Below, in pieces: positions 10,246-19,948 of a DNA stretch of 64,000 nucleotides. A program made the translations under genes and the position numbers. Each line of letters opens with the position of its first letter. Within the stretch, counting starts at the first letter, position 1. Under the pieces are notes generated by a model. That model was not told where the DNA came from. It did not search any database and saw nothing but the letters and a program-made list of their open reading frames with translations. Source of the stretch: Synechococcus sp. WH 5701 (GTDB lineage: Bacteria > Cyanobacteriota > Cyanobacteriia > PCC-6307 > Cyanobiaceae); NCBI RefSeq assembly GCF_000153045.1, contig NZ_CH724159.1:1227556-1291555 (forward strand). Reading direction: 5' to 3'.

Positions 10246-10788
10246 TCAGGAATTGATCTCCTTCGCCATGTCCTTGAAGGCATCGATCGTGCCGGGCTTG
10301 GCCTGCTGGAGACTGATGCTCGGCTGCCCCTCGGCTGCGCTGCCGCCGGTTTTACTGCCGCCGGCTGAACCGCCAGCGGCGTTGACACCGCCCACGGCAG
10401 CGCCCCTGAGCCGCTTGCTCAGCTCAGCGGAGCTCATCTTCTCGACAAATGTCTTCTTGACCGGCTTGGGCACTCCGCCACTGAGGCTGGTGCTGGTGGT
10501 CTTGACCTCAGTGCCGGGCATGCCAGTGCTGGCCTTCTCGAGCCGGGCCGCCATCGAATCCACTTCCTGGATCATTTCCTTGTTGCCGGGATTGTCGGCA
10601 TTACCAGGGAAGGTGTGGCGGATCGTGTTCGAGCGCCGCATGAAGTTCACATCGCCCAGGCTGCTGGAGGTGTCTGCATCGAGGTAAAAGCTCTCGTCCT
10701 GCTTGGCCTTCGCCGGTTTGGCCTTGGCAGCTTTGGAGGAGAATGCTCCTTCGGAGCGGTTGCCGAGGAGACGATCAAGCAGACCCAT
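10246..10788 (-). CDS. Hypothetical protein, low complexity
   Basis: A 180-residue protein not recognised by name. It opens MGLLDRLLGNRSEGAFSSKA, continues through a Lys/Ala stretch, and a middle part (SSLGDVNFMRRSNTIRHTFP, then NKEMIQEVDSMAARL) looks like the conserved core; the tail is Gly/Ala/Ser-rich. No signal peptide or membrane segment. The ATG at 10788 is favoured over longer starts because the upstream extension is not protein-like. The MGLLDRLLG start can form an amphipathic helix, which in other proteins serves as a membrane contact (inference). Convergent with cobN, 28 bases away; likely restricted to picocyanobacteria. Confidence 0.6.
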   Translation of the reverse strand: MGLLDRLLGNRSEGAFSSKAAKAKPAKAKQDESFYLDADTSSSLGDVNFMRRSNTIRHTFPGNADNPGNKEMIQEVDSMAARLEKASTGMPGTEVKTTSTSLSGGVPKPVKKTFVEKMSSAELSKRLRGAAVGGVNAAGGSAGGSKTGGSAAEGQPSISLQQAKPGTIDAFKDMAKEINS

Positions 10789-10817
10789 GGTCAGGGAACG
10801 GAAACCTGTAGTTGAGC

Positions 10818-11471
10818 CTAGCGGCCGCCAAGCCCCAACCCATGGGTATCTGTACCGCAACTCGTCAGCAATCCCAGCCGATTCAGCTGGGCCGCGATCG
10901 CGTCGCACACCAGCGGTGAGGGGCGCCAGGAATCCCCTTGCTCGTAGTCGTAGTAGGCCTCGGCGCCATCGAATCCCAGGTCCGCCGCCGCCGCGATCAG
11001 CACGTGGTACGGGAGGCGGTAACGGGCAGGATGGGCCAGCAGGGCCAGCCCGCCGGCGGCATGGATCGCCCGGCGCACGGCCCCGGCCCGTAGCGCCGGG
11101 CCCACCACAGCACTGCCTTCGAGATAAGGGGCCAGGGCGTCATGGCCCGGCTCGAAGCCAAGGCCGAGCACATGAACCAGACAACCCTCGAGCAGGCAGC
11201 TGATCTCCACACCACTCCAGAGGGTGGGAACCTGCCAACCTCGCTCCCGATGCTGTGCCAGCCGTCGTTGCAGCGGCACGAGGGCAGCTGTGCTGTGGTG
11301 ATCGGTCACGGCGAGGTGCTCAAGGCCCCGGTCCACCGCCTGGTCAGCCAGCCACTCCGGCTGGAGGCTGCCGTCGCTGCAGGTGGTGTGGCAATGGAAA
11401 TTGAGCCGCCCGGGGCAACAGGAAGGCTTCACCCCCTGCAACACCGGCGCCAGAGGATGCTCAGGCGCCAC
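10818..11471 (-). CDS. PHP-domain metal-dependent phosphoesterase
   Basis: A 217-residue protein of the polymerase and histidinol phosphatase (PHP) superfamily, TrpH/YciV-like. Metal-binding motifs are in the right order: NFHCHTTCSDG (HxH), VTDHHS, a Glu in WSGVEISC, LLAHPARY and the final GTDTHG. TrpH-type members act as 5' to 3' exonucleases on short RNA or on 3',5'-bisphosphates, so a role in nucleotide turnover is plausible. The GTG at 11471 is chosen because AGGAGG lies nine bases upstream, inside the 3' end of hemJ; the genes overlap by 11 bases, which suggests coupled translation. Confidence 0.85.
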   Translation of the reverse strand: MAPEHPLAPVLQGVKPSCCPGRLNFHCHTTCSDGSLQPEWLADQAVDRGLEHLAVTDHHSTAALVPLQRRLAQHRERGWQVPTLWSGVEISCLLEGCLVHVLGLGFEPGHDALAPYLEGSAVVGPALRAGAVRRAIHAAGGLALLAHPARYRLPYHVLIAAAADLGFDGAEAYYDYEQGDSWRPSPLVCDAIAAQLNRLGLLTSCGTDTHGLGLGGR

Positions 11472-12051
11472 CGGCGAGGGCCTCCTGTTCCACGCGAAGG
11501 CGGCGCCAGCGGGCATAGAACTGAATCGAGCCGGCCATCGCCACCACCAGGGCCACCAGGAACCAGGTGGCCGCACCGGTTGGGAACTGTCCCTTGAACA
11601 CCACCAGCATCACCACCAGCACCAGCATCAGGGTTGGGAGCTCGTTGAGGGCCCGCAGTTGCCGCCCGCTCCAGCGGCAGCTGCCCTCTCGCAACTGGCC
11701 CATCAGGCGATAGCAGAACCAGTGGTAGGCCAGCAGGGCCAGCACCACGGCCAACTTGGCGTGCATCCAGCCCTGCTTCAGCCAGACGGGCTGGGCGACC
11801 AGCAACCCCACCGCCATGGCCACGGCCACCACCATGCCCGGGGTGGTGATGATGTTGGCCAGGCGCCGCTCCATCAGCGTGTATTGCTGCTGAAACGCGC
11901 CGCGCAGGGGCTCCTCCAACGCCTCGGCCTCCACGTGATAGATGAACAGGCGCACCAGGTAGAACAGCCCGGCGAACCACACCACGACCCCGACGATGTG
12001 CAGGGTCTTGAACCAGAGATAGGCCTCCGGGGGCAGGGCCGGGAGCGTCAT
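11461..12051 (-). CDS. hemJ: Protoporphyrinogen IX oxidase HemJ
   Basis: A 196-residue integral membrane protein of the HemJ (UPF0093) family, which oxidises protoporphyrinogen IX to protoporphyrin IX for heme and chlorophyll in most cyanobacteria. The key histidine sits in the first helix (FKTLHIVGVVVWFAGLFYL), followed by the conserved RRLANIITTPGM loop, KLAVVLALLAYHWF, and a last helix with Arg-rich end. About four membrane segments are visible. It lies between uvrC and the PHP gene on the same strand (22 bases after uvrC's upstream neighbour boundary region, 11-base overlap downstream). Confidence 0.92.
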   Translation of the reverse strand: MTLPALPPEAYLWFKTLHIVGVVVWFAGLFYLVRLFIYHVEAEALEEPLRGAFQQQYTLMERRLANIITTPGMVVAVAMAVGLLVAQPVWLKQGWMHAKLAVVLALLAYHWFCYRLMGQLREGSCRWSGRQLRALNELPTLMLVLVVMLVVFKGQFPTGAATWFLVALVVAMAGSIQFYARWRRLRVEQEALAGGA

Positions 12052-12073
12052 CGGGGCAGGCGAGAGGGGTTTC

Positions 12074-14068
12074 TCAAACTAGGGGAGTTGCTTCTCTTCC
12101 CACCGCCAGAGGTTCGCCCGACGACTCGCCTTCGAGCGCCTGCTCGGGATCGCCGGGATGGAAGTAGCCCCAAACCTGCTGGGCCAGGGCCGGACCCACC
12201 CCGGGCGCGGCAGCGATCTGCTCAGGACTGGCCAGCTGGATGGCGTCGATCGAGCGGAAGTGGGCCAGCAGATCCCTGACTCGCTTGGGACCGAGCCCGG
12301 GAATCTCCGAGAGGCGGGACCGCTTCATCCGCTCGCCCCGCTGCTGACGGTGGAAGCTGACTGCAAAGCGGTGGGCCTCATCGCGCAACCGCCGCAGCAG
12401 CAACACCCCCAGCTGGTCGGGCTCGCTCTCCAGCGGCTGGATGGCGCCAGGCAGAAACACCTCTTCCCGCTGCTTGGCCAGGGAACACACCACCAGCTCC
12501 TCGTGCAGGTCGAGTTCGCGCAGGGCTTCCATCACCGCTGAGAGCTGGCCCTTGCCGCCATCGATCATCACCAGGTCGGGCCAGTCGTTGAGACCCCCGG
12601 TGTGCAGGGCCGTGCTGGCCGCCCTGCGCAGCTCCGTCAGGTCGGCCCCCTCCGCCTTGGCCTGCGACCAGCGGCGAAAGCGCCGCCGCATGATCTCCGC
12701 CATCGCCATGAAGTCGTCGGAATGGCCGGCGCTGATGCTGCTGCTCTGGATCCGGTACTTGCGGTAGTGCTGCTTGGCGGGCAGCCCATCGACGAACACC
12801 ACCTGGGAAGCCACTGCATCACTGCCCTGGATGTGGCTGATGTCGTACCCCTCGATGCGACGCGGCGGCTGGGAGAGATCGAGCAGCTGGGCGAGGTCTT
12901 CGGTTGCCAGCTGGTGCTGCTCGGCGCTGCGCTGGGCTCGGCTGAGCTCGAAGGCAGCATTGCGCTCCACCAGCTCGATCAGTTCTGCTTTCTGCTGCCG
13001 CTGCGGGTGCGCCAGCCGAACCTTGCGGCCCCGTCGCTCACTCAGCCACTCCTGCACCAGCTCCTGACGGGGCAGGGGGTGTTGCACCAGCACCTCGGGA
13101 GGGATCTCCACAGGCTCCACCTGGCCGTAGTGCTCCTCCAGCACCCGCTGCAGGATCTCGCCCGGTGCGGCGATGCTGGCGTCGGCGGTGTAGCCCAGAC
13201 GCCCCACCAGCTTGCCCGCCCGCATCTGGAACAGCTGCACCGCCGCCAGCCGCTGATCACAGGCCAGGGCCAGCACATCCCTGGATACCGAGGCGTCCGG
13301 CAGGGTCATCTTCTGCTCGGCGGTGAGTTGCTCGAGGCCCTGCAGCTGATCACGGACCCGGGCGGCCGCCTCAAAATCCTCGCGATCGGCATAGCGCGCC
13401 ATCTGGGCACGCAGCAGGTCGAGGAGCTCGTCGCTGCGACCCTGGAACACCATCGCCACCTTGCGCAGGATCTGCTGGTAGGCCTCCGGGCTGATCTTCT
13501 CCTGGCACACCCCGGGGCAGCGGCCGATGTCGAAGTTGAGGCAGGTGCGGTCGCGATAGAGCGGCTGGGGCCTCTGGCGCAAGGGAAACACCCGCTTCAC
13601 CAGAAAGAAGGTGCGCCGCAGCAGGCCCACGTCCACGTAAGGGCCGTAGAAGCGATCAAGCGGGCTGCGCAGGCGCCGCCGCCGGGTGATGAAGATGCGC
13701 GGGTAGGGCTCGCTCCAGGTGATGCAGAGGTAGGGATATTTCTTGTCGTCCTTGAGCAGAACGTTGAAGTGCGGCTGGTGGGCCTTGATCAGGTTGGATT
13801 CGAGCGCCAGCGCCTCCGCATCGCTGTCGGTGACGATGAACTCGATCTCACAGACCTGCCGCACCATCAGGCTGATGCGCGGGCTCAGATCGTGGGACTC
13901 GCGGAAGTAGCTGCGCACGCGGCTGCGCAGGCTTTTCGACTTGCCGATGTAGAGGATGCGGTCCTCCACGTCGCGCATCAGATAGCAGCCGGGCTCGGCG
14001 GGCAGCTCCTTCAGGCGCTGGCTGAGGCGATCGGGATCGCTGAGGAGGGGCTGGGCGATGCGGCCCAT
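12074..14068 (-). CDS. uvrC: Excinuclease ABC subunit C
   Basis: The nuclease of UvrABC nucleotide excision repair, 664 residues. The N-terminal GIY-YIG domain (PGCYLMRD ... [10 protein letters not shown]), a UVR helix hairpin ([18 protein letters not shown]), the RNase H-like 5' nuclease domain ([18 protein letters not shown]) and a C-terminal double helix-hairpin-helix ([21 protein letters not shown]) are all present. The ATG at 14068 (MGRIAQPL) is preferred to one at 14137, because the longer form would overlap the flavin reductase gene by 53 bases and adds unconserved residues. Same strand as the flavin reductase upstream and hemJ downstream. Confidence 0.95.
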   Translation of the reverse strand: MGRIAQPLLSDPDRLSQRLKELPAEPGCYLMRDVEDRILYIGKSKSLRSRVRSYFRESHDLSPRISLMVRQVCEIEFIVTDSDAEALALESNLIKAHQPHFNVLLKDDKKYPYLCITWSEPYPRIFITRRRRLRSPLDRFYGPYVDVGLLRRTFFLVKRVFPLRQRPQPLYRDRTCLNFDIGRCPGVCQEKISPEAYQQILRKVAMVFQGRSDELLDLLRAQMARYADREDFEAAARVRDQLQGLEQLTAEQKMTLPDASVSRDVLALACDQRLAAVQLFQMRAGKLVGRLGYTADASIAAPGEILQRVLEEHYGQVEPVEIPPEVLVQHPLPRQELVQEWLSERRGRKVRLAHPQRQQKAELIELVERNAAFELSRAQRSAEQHQLATEDLAQLLDLSQPPRRIEGYDISHIQGSDAVASQVVFVDGLPAKQHYRKYRIQSSSISAGHSDDFMAMAEIMRRRFRRWSQAKAEGADLTELRRAASTALHTGGLNDWPDLVMIDGGKGQLSAVMEALRELDLHEELVVCSLAKQREEVFLPGAIQPLESEPDQLGVLLLRRLRDEAHRFAVSFHRQQRGERMKRSRLSEIPGLGPKRVRDLLAHFRSIDAIQLASPEQIAAAPGVGPALAQQVWGYFHPGDPEQALEGESSGEPLAVGREATPLV

Positions 14069-14084
14069 GGCAGCTGGTCCTGGC

Positions 14085-14606
14085 TCAGCCTCCGTACTGC
14101 CAGCCGGTGGGTCCCAGTTCCAGGGCAGCTCCGTCACGGTGCAGCACGGCGGTCTTCACTTCGGCCACGAACACGGTGTGATCGCCATGGGTCACCTCAC
14201 CCACCAACTCGCATTCGACGGCGCCGAGGGCCGCATCGAGGATCGGCAGGCCCATGGCGCCCAGGCTGTAGGGGGCGGCGTCGAAGCGGCCGCCGATGCC
14301 GTTCTGGGGCTTGAAGAAGACCGCTGCCAGGTCCTTCTGATCAGCCGCGAGCACATTGAGGGAAAAGCGCCGGGTGCGCTGAATGATGCCGTTGCTGGTT
14401 GAATCGGCCCGCACGGCCATCACCACCAGGGGCGGCTCGAAGGAGCCCTGGGTGACCCAGCTGGCGGTGAAGCCGTTGATGGTGTCGCCTTCGGCCACCC
14501 CGCAGATGAACAACCCGTGGGGGATCTTCCGCAGCAGCGTCTTCTTGGCAGCGGCATCGAGGCCGCCACTGGCTGCGCTGGTGGGTGCTTCGCTGGCCAT
14601 CAACAT
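14085..14606 (-). CDS. Flavin reductase-like domain protein
   Basis: A 173-residue FMN-binding split-barrel protein of the flavin reductase family. Typical stretches are [45 protein letters not shown] and [21 protein letters not shown]. This resembles the flavin reductase domain attached to flavodiiron proteins in cyanobacteria, but here it stands alone, with no metallo-beta-lactamase part. The partner is unknown. Start is ATG at 14606; a second ATG at 14600 is equally possible. It is followed by uvrC after 16 bases and is divergent from coaD. Confidence 0.85.
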   Translation of the reverse strand: MLMASEAPTSAASGGLDAAAKKTLLRKIPHGLFICGVAEGDTINGFTASWVTQGSFEPPLVVMAVRADSTSNGIIQRTRRFSLNVLAADQKDLAAVFFKPQNGIGGRFDAAPYSLGAMGLPILDAALGAVECELVGEVTHGDHTVFVAEVKTAVLHRDGAALELGPTGWQYGG

Positions 14607-14712
14607 GTCGCGATCGATACGACGACTTTAGGCAGCGAGATCCACGGCGGCGTCGCCATCCATAGGATCCGCGCCATCGCTTCCCCGCGGGGGGGCCCAC
14701 CACCCAGCCCCG

Positions 14713-15189
14713 ATGAAGGCCGTCTATCCCGGCAGTTTCGATCCGCTCACCCTGGGCCACCTCGACCTGATCGAACGGGCCGAGCGGCTGTTCGGTGGTC
14801 TGGTGGTGGCGGTGCTGCAGAACCCGAGCAAGCAGGCCAGTTTCCCCCTGGAGCAGCGGCTCAGCCAGATCCGCCAGGCCACCTCCCACCTGGAGCGGGT
14901 GGAGGTGAGCAGCTTCGACGGCCTCACCGTGGACTTCGCCCGCCGCTGCGGCTCCGCCGTGATCCTGCGCGGCCTGCGGGCGATGAGCGATTTCGAATTC
15001 GAGCTTCAGATCGCCCACACCAACCGCAGCCTGGCTGCGGAGGTGGAAACCCTGTTCCTCGTTACCGCAGCCCACCACAGCTTTCTCAGCAGCAGCGTGG
15101 TCAAGGAAGTGGCCCGTTTCGGTGGGGATGTGCGCCATATGGTGCCGGCGGGAGTGGCGGATGACCTCGCCAGGCTCTTTAATCGGTAA
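14713..15189 (+). CDS. coaD: Phosphopantetheine adenylyltransferase
   Basis: Catalyses the fourth step of coenzyme A synthesis (4'-phosphopantetheine + ATP to dephospho-CoA). At 158 residues it has full family length. It shows the nucleotidyltransferase signature [19 protein letters not shown] (TxGH), [20 protein letters not shown] and the C-terminal [15 protein letters not shown] motif. It is followed after 17 bases by the DivIVA-like gene on the same strand. Start ATG at 14713 matches the family start MKAVYPG. Confidence 0.97.
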   Translation: MKAVYPGSFDPLTLGHLDLIERAERLFGGLVVAVLQNPSKQASFPLEQRLSQIRQATSHLERVEVSSFDGLTVDFARRCGSAVILRGLRAMSDFEFELQIAHTNRSLAAEVETLFLVTAAHHSFLSSSVVKEVARFGGDVRHMVPAGVADDLARLFNR

Positions 15190-15206
15190 TCCCCTGCCCC
15201 GTTGAG

Positions 15207-16157
15207 ATGGCCGACACTCGGATCAGCGTGCTGGATCAGATCGATCAGCTCGAAGAAATCGTGCTGGAGGGCAGCCGCATTCCGTTCAGTGGTGGCCGCC
15301 TCGTCAATGAGCAGGACGCCATCGAGCTGATGGACGCGGTGCGGGAGGCCATGCCCGCCCAGCTCGACCAGGCCGAGGAGCTGCTGCGTCAGCGGGAGAG
15401 CTTCATCGCCCAGGCCCGCCAGCAGGCCGAGGAGATCATCAGCCGCGCCCGTCAGGAGCGGGAGCAACTGATCAATTCAGCGGCCGTACGCCAGGAGGCC
15501 GAGCGACAGGTCACTGAGCTGCGTGAGCAGGCCCGCCAGCAGTGCGAGCAACTGCTGCTCTCGGCCCGGCAGCAGGTGGCCCAGACCGAGCAGGAGCACC
15601 AGACCCGCCTGGCCCAGACCGAGCAGCAGTTCAGCAGCCGCCGCCAGCAGCTGGAGCAGGAGGCGATGCAGAGGCGCCAGCAGCTCGACCAGGATTTCGT
15701 GGAGATGAAGCGACAGCTGAGCGAACAGCACGAGCGCTCCCGCCAGCAGAGCCTGCAGGAACTTGAGAAGATCCGCCAGGAGGGGCTGCGCATCCAGCGT
15801 GAAAGCCAGAGCGAAGCCGAGCGCCTGCACAACGACGCCCTGCAGTTCCGCCAACAGACCCAGCAGCAGTGCGAGGCGCTGATCAGCCGCACCCGTCAGG
15901 AGGCCACCACCGTGCAGGACGGAGCCAACCGCTATGCCGAGCAGGTGCTCACCGAACTGGAAGGACGGCTGGGCGAGCTGAGCAAAGTGGTGCTGGCAGG
16001 CCGGCGCGAATTGGGCCGTATCCAGAGCACCGAGGTGTCGGCATCGGCCGAGAGGAGTCCCGCGGCACAACCGCCTGCCGGTGAGCAGGCGGCGGTGCCG
16101 ATCAGTCGCGCCCGGCGTGCCGCCTCACGCCTCAGGCAGGTGGCTGGCAGAGGCTGA
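15207..16157 (+). CDS. DivIVA-like coiled-coil protein (Cdv3 type, probable)
   Basis: A 316-residue protein that is almost entirely coiled coil from about residue 50 to 270, extremely rich in Gln, Glu and Arg. The short N-terminal segment VLDQIDQLEEIVLEGSRIPFSG resembles the start of the cyanobacterial DivIVA-like division protein Cdv3, and is where a membrane or partner contact would be expected. The C-terminal 50 residues are Ala/Arg-rich and look disordered. A role in cell division or envelope organisation fits its neighbour dacB (convergent, 26-base overlap at the 3' ends), but this is inference; similarity to ATP synthase b-type stalks could be only coiled-coil bias. Confidence 0.65.
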   Translation: MADTRISVLDQIDQLEEIVLEGSRIPFSGGRLVNEQDAIELMDAVREAMPAQLDQAEELLRQRESFIAQARQQAEEIISRARQEREQLINSAAVRQEAERQVTELREQARQQCEQLLLSARQQVAQTEQEHQTRLAQTEQQFSSRRQQLEQEAMQRRQQLDQDFVEMKRQLSEQHERSRQQSLQELEKIRQEGLRIQRESQSEAERLHNDALQFRQQTQQQCEALISRTRQEATTVQDGANRYAEQVLTELEGRLGELSKVVLAGRRELGRIQSTEVSASAERSPAAQPPAGEQAAVPISRARRAASRLRQVAGRG

Positions 16158-17427
16158 CGTTCTGCACCTGGCGGAGCACCGCACCAATCGTGGTGTTGGG
16201 TGCTCCGGCCCCATTGGAGATCAGGCTCACGTAACGGGGGCCATCACTGGTGCTGAGCACGCCACTGATGGATCGCACGCCTGTGAGGGTGCCGGTCTTG
16301 CCGCGGAAGCGGCCCTCCAGACTGGTGCCCTTGTAGAGGTTGCGCAGGGTGCCCCGCTGGCCGGCCACCGCCATCGAGGCCAGGTAGTAGCCGGCATAGG
16401 GGTGTTGCCCCATGGTGAGCAGCAGGGAGGCGAGGAAACGGCTGGTGAGCCGGTTGGCCCGGTCGAGGCCGCTGCCATCGGCCACCCGCACACCCTGGAG
16501 GGGCAAGCCCTGCTCAGCCAGCCACTGCATCTCGGCCTGGCGACTGACGGCCAGATCCCAGCTGCCACTGGCCTGCCGCAACAACACTTCAGCAGTGAAG
16601 TTGTGGCTTTCGGTGTTGGCCAGGCTGAGCAGGTTGTGCATCGGAGCCGAGGGCTCCTCGTGGATCAGCACGGCATCCCTGGCGATGGGGGTCTGGGGGG
16701 AGACCACGCTCAGCTCGACAGCTTTACCGCCCTGGCGCACCAGTTCCCGGTTCAGCAGGGTGCGCAGGCGGGAGGTGGGGTTGGACACCGCCATGTCGAT
16801 GGCATTGCTGGTGAGGGCCAGGCGGGTGATCGGAGCGCCATAGGCATAGGCACGATCACCAGGGTGCCAGCCCTGGGGCCACCAGGCCTGGGGCGGTTCC
16901 TCCGCCAGTTGCAGCCGCACCAGGCTGGGTGGTGTTCCATCGGCACCACCGGATCCCAGGGCCAGCTTGGCGAAGCGCTGTAACTGGGGCATGGCCAGAT
17001 CGGGGTCACCCTCCCCGGTCAGCCGCAAGGTGCCATCGGAGAGGCGCCAGAGACGGGTGGTGAGGCGGTAGTCGGGGCCGAGGCGATCGAGGGCGAAGGC
17101 CGTGCTCAGCAGCTTCTGGTTGGAGGCCGGAACCCGTGGTTGCAGGCCGTTGACGTCGGCCAGCAGGCGGCCGCTGCCATCGGCCACCGACACGCTCCAG
17201 ACCCTGGCTTCAGACCCCAGGCTCGACTGGACCCGCTGCTGCAGGGCCGGGCAGCTCACCTGGCTCTGCAGCCGTGGAAGACCCGCCGCTGCGGGGGAAC
17301 CGGGCAGGCGGGCCAGGGGATCGGCCGCGAGCACTGGCAGGCCAGGCACCAGGGCAAGGCCGAGGGCAAGGACCCTGACCAGAGGGCGCTGGGCGCGGGG
17401 GGTTTGCGGTTGGGACATCATCACCAT
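16132..17427 (-). CDS. dacB: D-alanyl-D-alanine carboxypeptidase (PBP4, S13 family)
   Basis: A periplasmic penicillin-binding protein that trims or cleaves peptidoglycan cross-links. 431 residues with an N-terminal signal peptide (hydrophobic VRVLALGLALVPGLPVLA, cleavage after ALA likely). Active-site motifs are SNQK (S102, K105), SHN in the middle (the SxN motif) and RGKTGT (K377). The ATG at 17427 is two bases after the stop of the DUF4330 gene and has GGTGAG seven bases upstream; ATGs at 17421 and 17418 are alternatives. It follows DUF4330 in the same transcript. Confidence 0.92.
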   Translation of the reverse strand: MVMMSQPQTPRAQRPLVRVLALGLALVPGLPVLAADPLARLPGSPAAAGLPRLQSQVSCPALQQRVQSSLGSEARVWSVSVADGSGRLLADVNGLQPRVPASNQKLLSTAFALDRLGPDYRLTTRLWRLSDGTLRLTGEGDPDLAMPQLQRFAKLALGSGGADGTPPSLVRLQLAEEPPQAWWPQGWHPGDRAYAYGAPITRLALTSNAIDMAVSNPTSRLRTLLNRELVRQGGKAVELSVVSPQTPIARDAVLIHEEPSAPMHNLLSLANTESHNFTAEVLLRQASGSWDLAVSRQAEMQWLAEQGLPLQGVRVADGSGLDRANRLTSRFLASLLLTMGQHPYAGYYLASMAVAGQRGTLRNLYKGTSLEGRFRGKTGTLTGVRSISGVLSTSDGPRYVSLISNGAGAPNTTIGAVLRQVQNVSLCQPPA

Positions 17428-17428
17428 T

Positions 17429-17968
17429 TCAGGACTCACCAAGGACAAGACCACTGACGGACCCATTGAGGCGGTAGTTGCGACCCTCCAGCTCGATCGG
17501 GGCGCCGATCTTGAGGTTCTGGTTACCGAAGACCACTCCGCCATCCGTCTTCCGTCCCTGCCCCTCAAGAACGAAGCGGGCATCCAGGGAGCCCACCAGG
17601 GCCTGGTTCGGATCCTCTGCGGTGACGACGCTTCCGTCAGGTTGCAGGGCCACCAACTTGCGCTGCAGCCGTTGCAGGTCCTTGAGCTTCACGGTTCCGT
17701 GCGGTTGGTTGCGGATCACGATGCTCACTTTCCCCTCCTCCCGGGCCGCGGCGATCAGTCCTTCGGGATCGGCAGAGGGAATGCCGCGCACATCGACGAT
17801 CACGGTGACCGGCTGCATCGCCCCGGTGGCGGTGGCCACCGCACCACTCAGTTTCGGGCTCCAGATGACACCACCGATGGCCAGCAGCACGGCGACTCCG
17901 GCGCCGATGTCGACCAGGCTCCAGCGGGATGAACCGCTCGGCGCTGCAGGGGTGGACTCAGGGGGCAT
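17429..17968 (-). CDS. DUF4330 domain protein, membrane-anchored
   Basis: A 179-residue protein with one N-terminal membrane helix (SLVDIGAGVAVLLAIGGVIW) and a mostly beta-strand remainder, including TVIVDVRGI, VSIVIRNQPHG, and NLKIGAPIELEGRNYRLNG. This is the cyanobacterial DUF4330 layout; function is unknown. The C-terminal strand pattern resembles a small barrel exposed to the periplasm or lumen (inference). It is immediately upstream of dacB, so a role near the envelope is possible. Confidence 0.75.
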   Translation of the reverse strand: MPPESTPAAPSGSSRWSLVDIGAGVAVLLAIGGVIWSPKLSGAVATATGAMQPVTVIVDVRGIPSADPEGLIAAAREEGKVSIVIRNQPHGTVKLKDLQRLQRKLVALQPDGSVVTAEDPNQALVGSLDARFVLEGQGRKTDGGVVFGNQNLKIGAPIELEGRNYRLNGSVSGLVLGES

Positions 17969-18028
17969 GGGCAGGGCAGGGGCAGACGCGCAACTTTAAG
18001 GAGGCTTTCCCGCTCCGGCCAGGGGGCT

Positions 18029-18727
18029 TCAGTTGCGCAGGCTGCCGATGAAGCGGTCGAGGGCCTGCAGGCCTGCCACCACATCGGGGCCCTGCTCAGG
18101 GCTGAGGGCCTCCGCCTGCTGCTCGGCATCGGGCTTCAGATCGAAGCTGGCGGCCCCGCGATAGCCATCAGGATCCAGACGGTAGAGCTCCCAGGGGCCA
18201 GGGCAAGCGAAGCGAAGGGCACCGTTCTCAAGAGGCAGCAGGGCATAAGCCGGCCGCCAGGTGGCCAGGAACCCTCGCCGCCGCTCGCGGGCCACGCTGC
18301 CGATGCCCACGGCGGCATCCTCGAGGCGTCCGTTCAACAGCACCACACCGCCGCGGTGGGCCTGGCAGAGACGCTCCACCTCCTCGTACTCGGCCTGGAC
18401 GGGCTCCACCAGCACCAGCAGGTCGCCGGCGGAGGGATCATTGTCCTGCTCCTGACGCCGCAGCTGATCGCCCAGGGAGCCCAGCTGGGGGGCCAGGCCC
18501 GGTGCATCGCGGCGGGCCAGGGCCGCGGCCCCGGCATCGGGGAATAGGAGCCGCACCGGACGCTCTGCAAGCTTCAGGGCCGCCAGCAGCCTCAGAGCCA
18601 GGGGCAGCAGCTTGAGCCCCTCGAAGCGCAGCTCCATGGTCCAGCGACCGTTGGGGCTGTCCGCCAGGGCCTCCTTCAGGGCCACAAGGGCCTCCCCTTC
18701 GGCGCTGCGCAGATCAGCAGGGAGCAC
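18029..18727 (-). CDS. DUF1995 family protein
   Basis: A 232-residue protein of the DUF1995 family found in cyanobacteria and plastids; a plant member (LPA3) is involved in photosystem II assembly. Visible parts are the N-terminal MELRFEGLKLLPLALRLL, LLVLVEPVQAEYEEVERLC, GVVLLNGRLED, a basic RERRRGFLATWRPAYALLPL segment, and GPWELYRLDPDGY. No membrane segment. The start is GTG at 18727 with GAGG six bases upstream. It lies 60 bases upstream of the DUF4330 start and 27 bases after the cysteine desulfurase stop, on the same strand as both. Confidence 0.78.
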   Translation of the reverse strand: MLPADLRSAEGEALVALKEALADSPNGRWTMELRFEGLKLLPLALRLLAALKLAERPVRLLFPDAGAAALARRDAPGLAPQLGSLGDQLRRQEQDNDPSAGDLLVLVEPVQAEYEEVERLCQAHRGGVVLLNGRLEDAAVGIGSVARERRRGFLATWRPAYALLPLENGALRFACPGPWELYRLDPDGYRGAASFDLKPDAEQQAEALSPEQGPDVVAGLQALDRFIGSLRN

Positions 18728-18754
18728 GCGAAACCTCAGCGAAGCCCAGCGACC

Positions 18755-19948
18755 CTACCCAAGCTGTTCCGCCACCACGGCCTGGCGTGCCCGCTCGAAG
18801 CGGGCCGGCACCGAGTCGAGCTGCTCCTGGCTGAGCCAGGGGCCCAGGCTCAGGCGCAGGCCACTGGCGGCCAGATCAGGGGAGTAGCCCATGGCCTGCA
18901 GCACAGGGCTGCCGCCAGCGCGCCCCCTCTGGCAGGCACTGCCGCTGCTGACGGCCAGGCCCTGCCGCCAGAGGGCCTGCACCAGGCGGCGACCTGGCAG
19001 GGGGCGCCCGCCCGCATCCCGCACCAGCAGACTGAGATGGTGGGGCAGGCGCTGGGATGGGCAGCCAGTCAGCTCCACACCACCCAGGCTGATCAGGGAC
19101 TGCAGCAGGCCGTCACGCCATGGCTCCAGGGGATCCTGGCCGGCGTTCAGCTCCAGGCGCCGCTGGGCCAGCCGGAGGGCCTCGGCGAAACCCGCCACCA
19201 GGACCACCGGCTCGGTGCCGGAGCGCAGCCCCCCCTCCTGGCCGCCGCCCTCGATCATCGGCCGCAGCTCCAGGCCGGGGCGGGCCAGCAGGGCACCGAT
19301 CCCCCGGGGTCCCTGCAACTTGTGGGCGGTGAAACTGAGCAGATCCACCTGCATCGAAGCGAAATCGATGGGGCGATGGCCCACCACCTGCACGGCGTCG
19401 CTGTGAAGGATCACGCCGGCCCGGCGGCAGCGCTCAGCGACCGCCTGCAGGGGCTGAAGCGTGCCCACCTCGCTCTGGCCCCAGATCAGCGACACCAGCC
19501 GGGTGGGAGGCTCCAACAGGGCCTCGAGCCGATCCAGCCGCAGCCGGCCCAGGTGATCCACCGGAAGGCGCTCCAACGTCCAGCCCGAGCCGATCAAGCG
19601 TTCGGCGGCGGCCTCCACCGCCGGATGCTCCACCGACGAGATCAGCAGCCGACCGGGAGGCAGGGCGGCGGCGGCTCCCAGCAGGGCCAGGTGGGCGGCC
19701 TCGGTACCGCCCGAGCAGAAGGTGAGCTGCTGGGCCTCAGCACCGAGCAAGGCGGCGATCGCCTGGCGGCTGCGCTCAAGGGAGTCGGCCGCCGCCAGCC
19801 CATAGCCGTGCAGGCTCGAGGGATTGGCCCAGGCGGTTCGCGTGGCGGCGGCCATGGCTTGCAGCACCGCCTCGGCCGGAGGGGCACCGGCTGAAGCATC
19901 GAGATAGAGCGGCTGCGCTGCACTGCCGGCTGGCCCGGCTGAAGTCAC
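18755..19948 (-). CDS. Cysteine desulfurase (NifS/IscS-like class V aminotransferase)
   Basis: A PLP enzyme that removes sulfur from cysteine for Fe-S clusters or thiolation. 397 residues. The PLP lysine is K210 in SFTAHKLQGPRG; the HSDAVQ motif and CSGGTEA are in place; the sulfur-accepting cysteine is C339 in SSGSACQRG. The usual NNEIG segment is replaced by GQSEVG. The start is GTG at 19948 overlapping the dapF stop by four bases (GTGA), so translation is probably coupled to dapF. The proximity to a cysteine-rich tail on DapF is notable. Whether it is the main IscS or a specialised copy cannot be told. Confidence 0.9.
   Translation of the reverse strand: MTSAGPAGSAAQPLYLDASAGAPPAEAVLQAMAAATRTAWANPSSLHGYGLAAADSLERSRQAIAALLGAEAQQLTFCSGGTEAAHLALLGAAAALPPGRLLISSVEHPAVEAAAERLIGSGWTLERLPVDHLGRLRLDRLEALLEPPTRLVSLIWGQSEVGTLQPLQAVAERCRRAGVILHSDAVQVVGHRPIDFASMQVDLLSFTAHKLQGPRGIGALLARPGLELRPMIEGGGQEGGLRSGTEPVVLVAGFAEALRLAQRRLELNAGQDPLEPWRDGLLQSLISLGGVELTGCPSQRLPHHLSLLVRDAGGRPLPGRRLVQALWRQGLAVSSGSACQRGRAGGSPVLQAMGYSPDLAASGLRLSLGPWLSQEQLDSVPARFERARQAVVAEQLG

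Noticed and set aside
12602..14314. Plus-strand open frame of 570 codons across uvrC.
   Set aside because: Shadow of uvrC; no recognisable domain, and UvrC domains are intact on the other strand.
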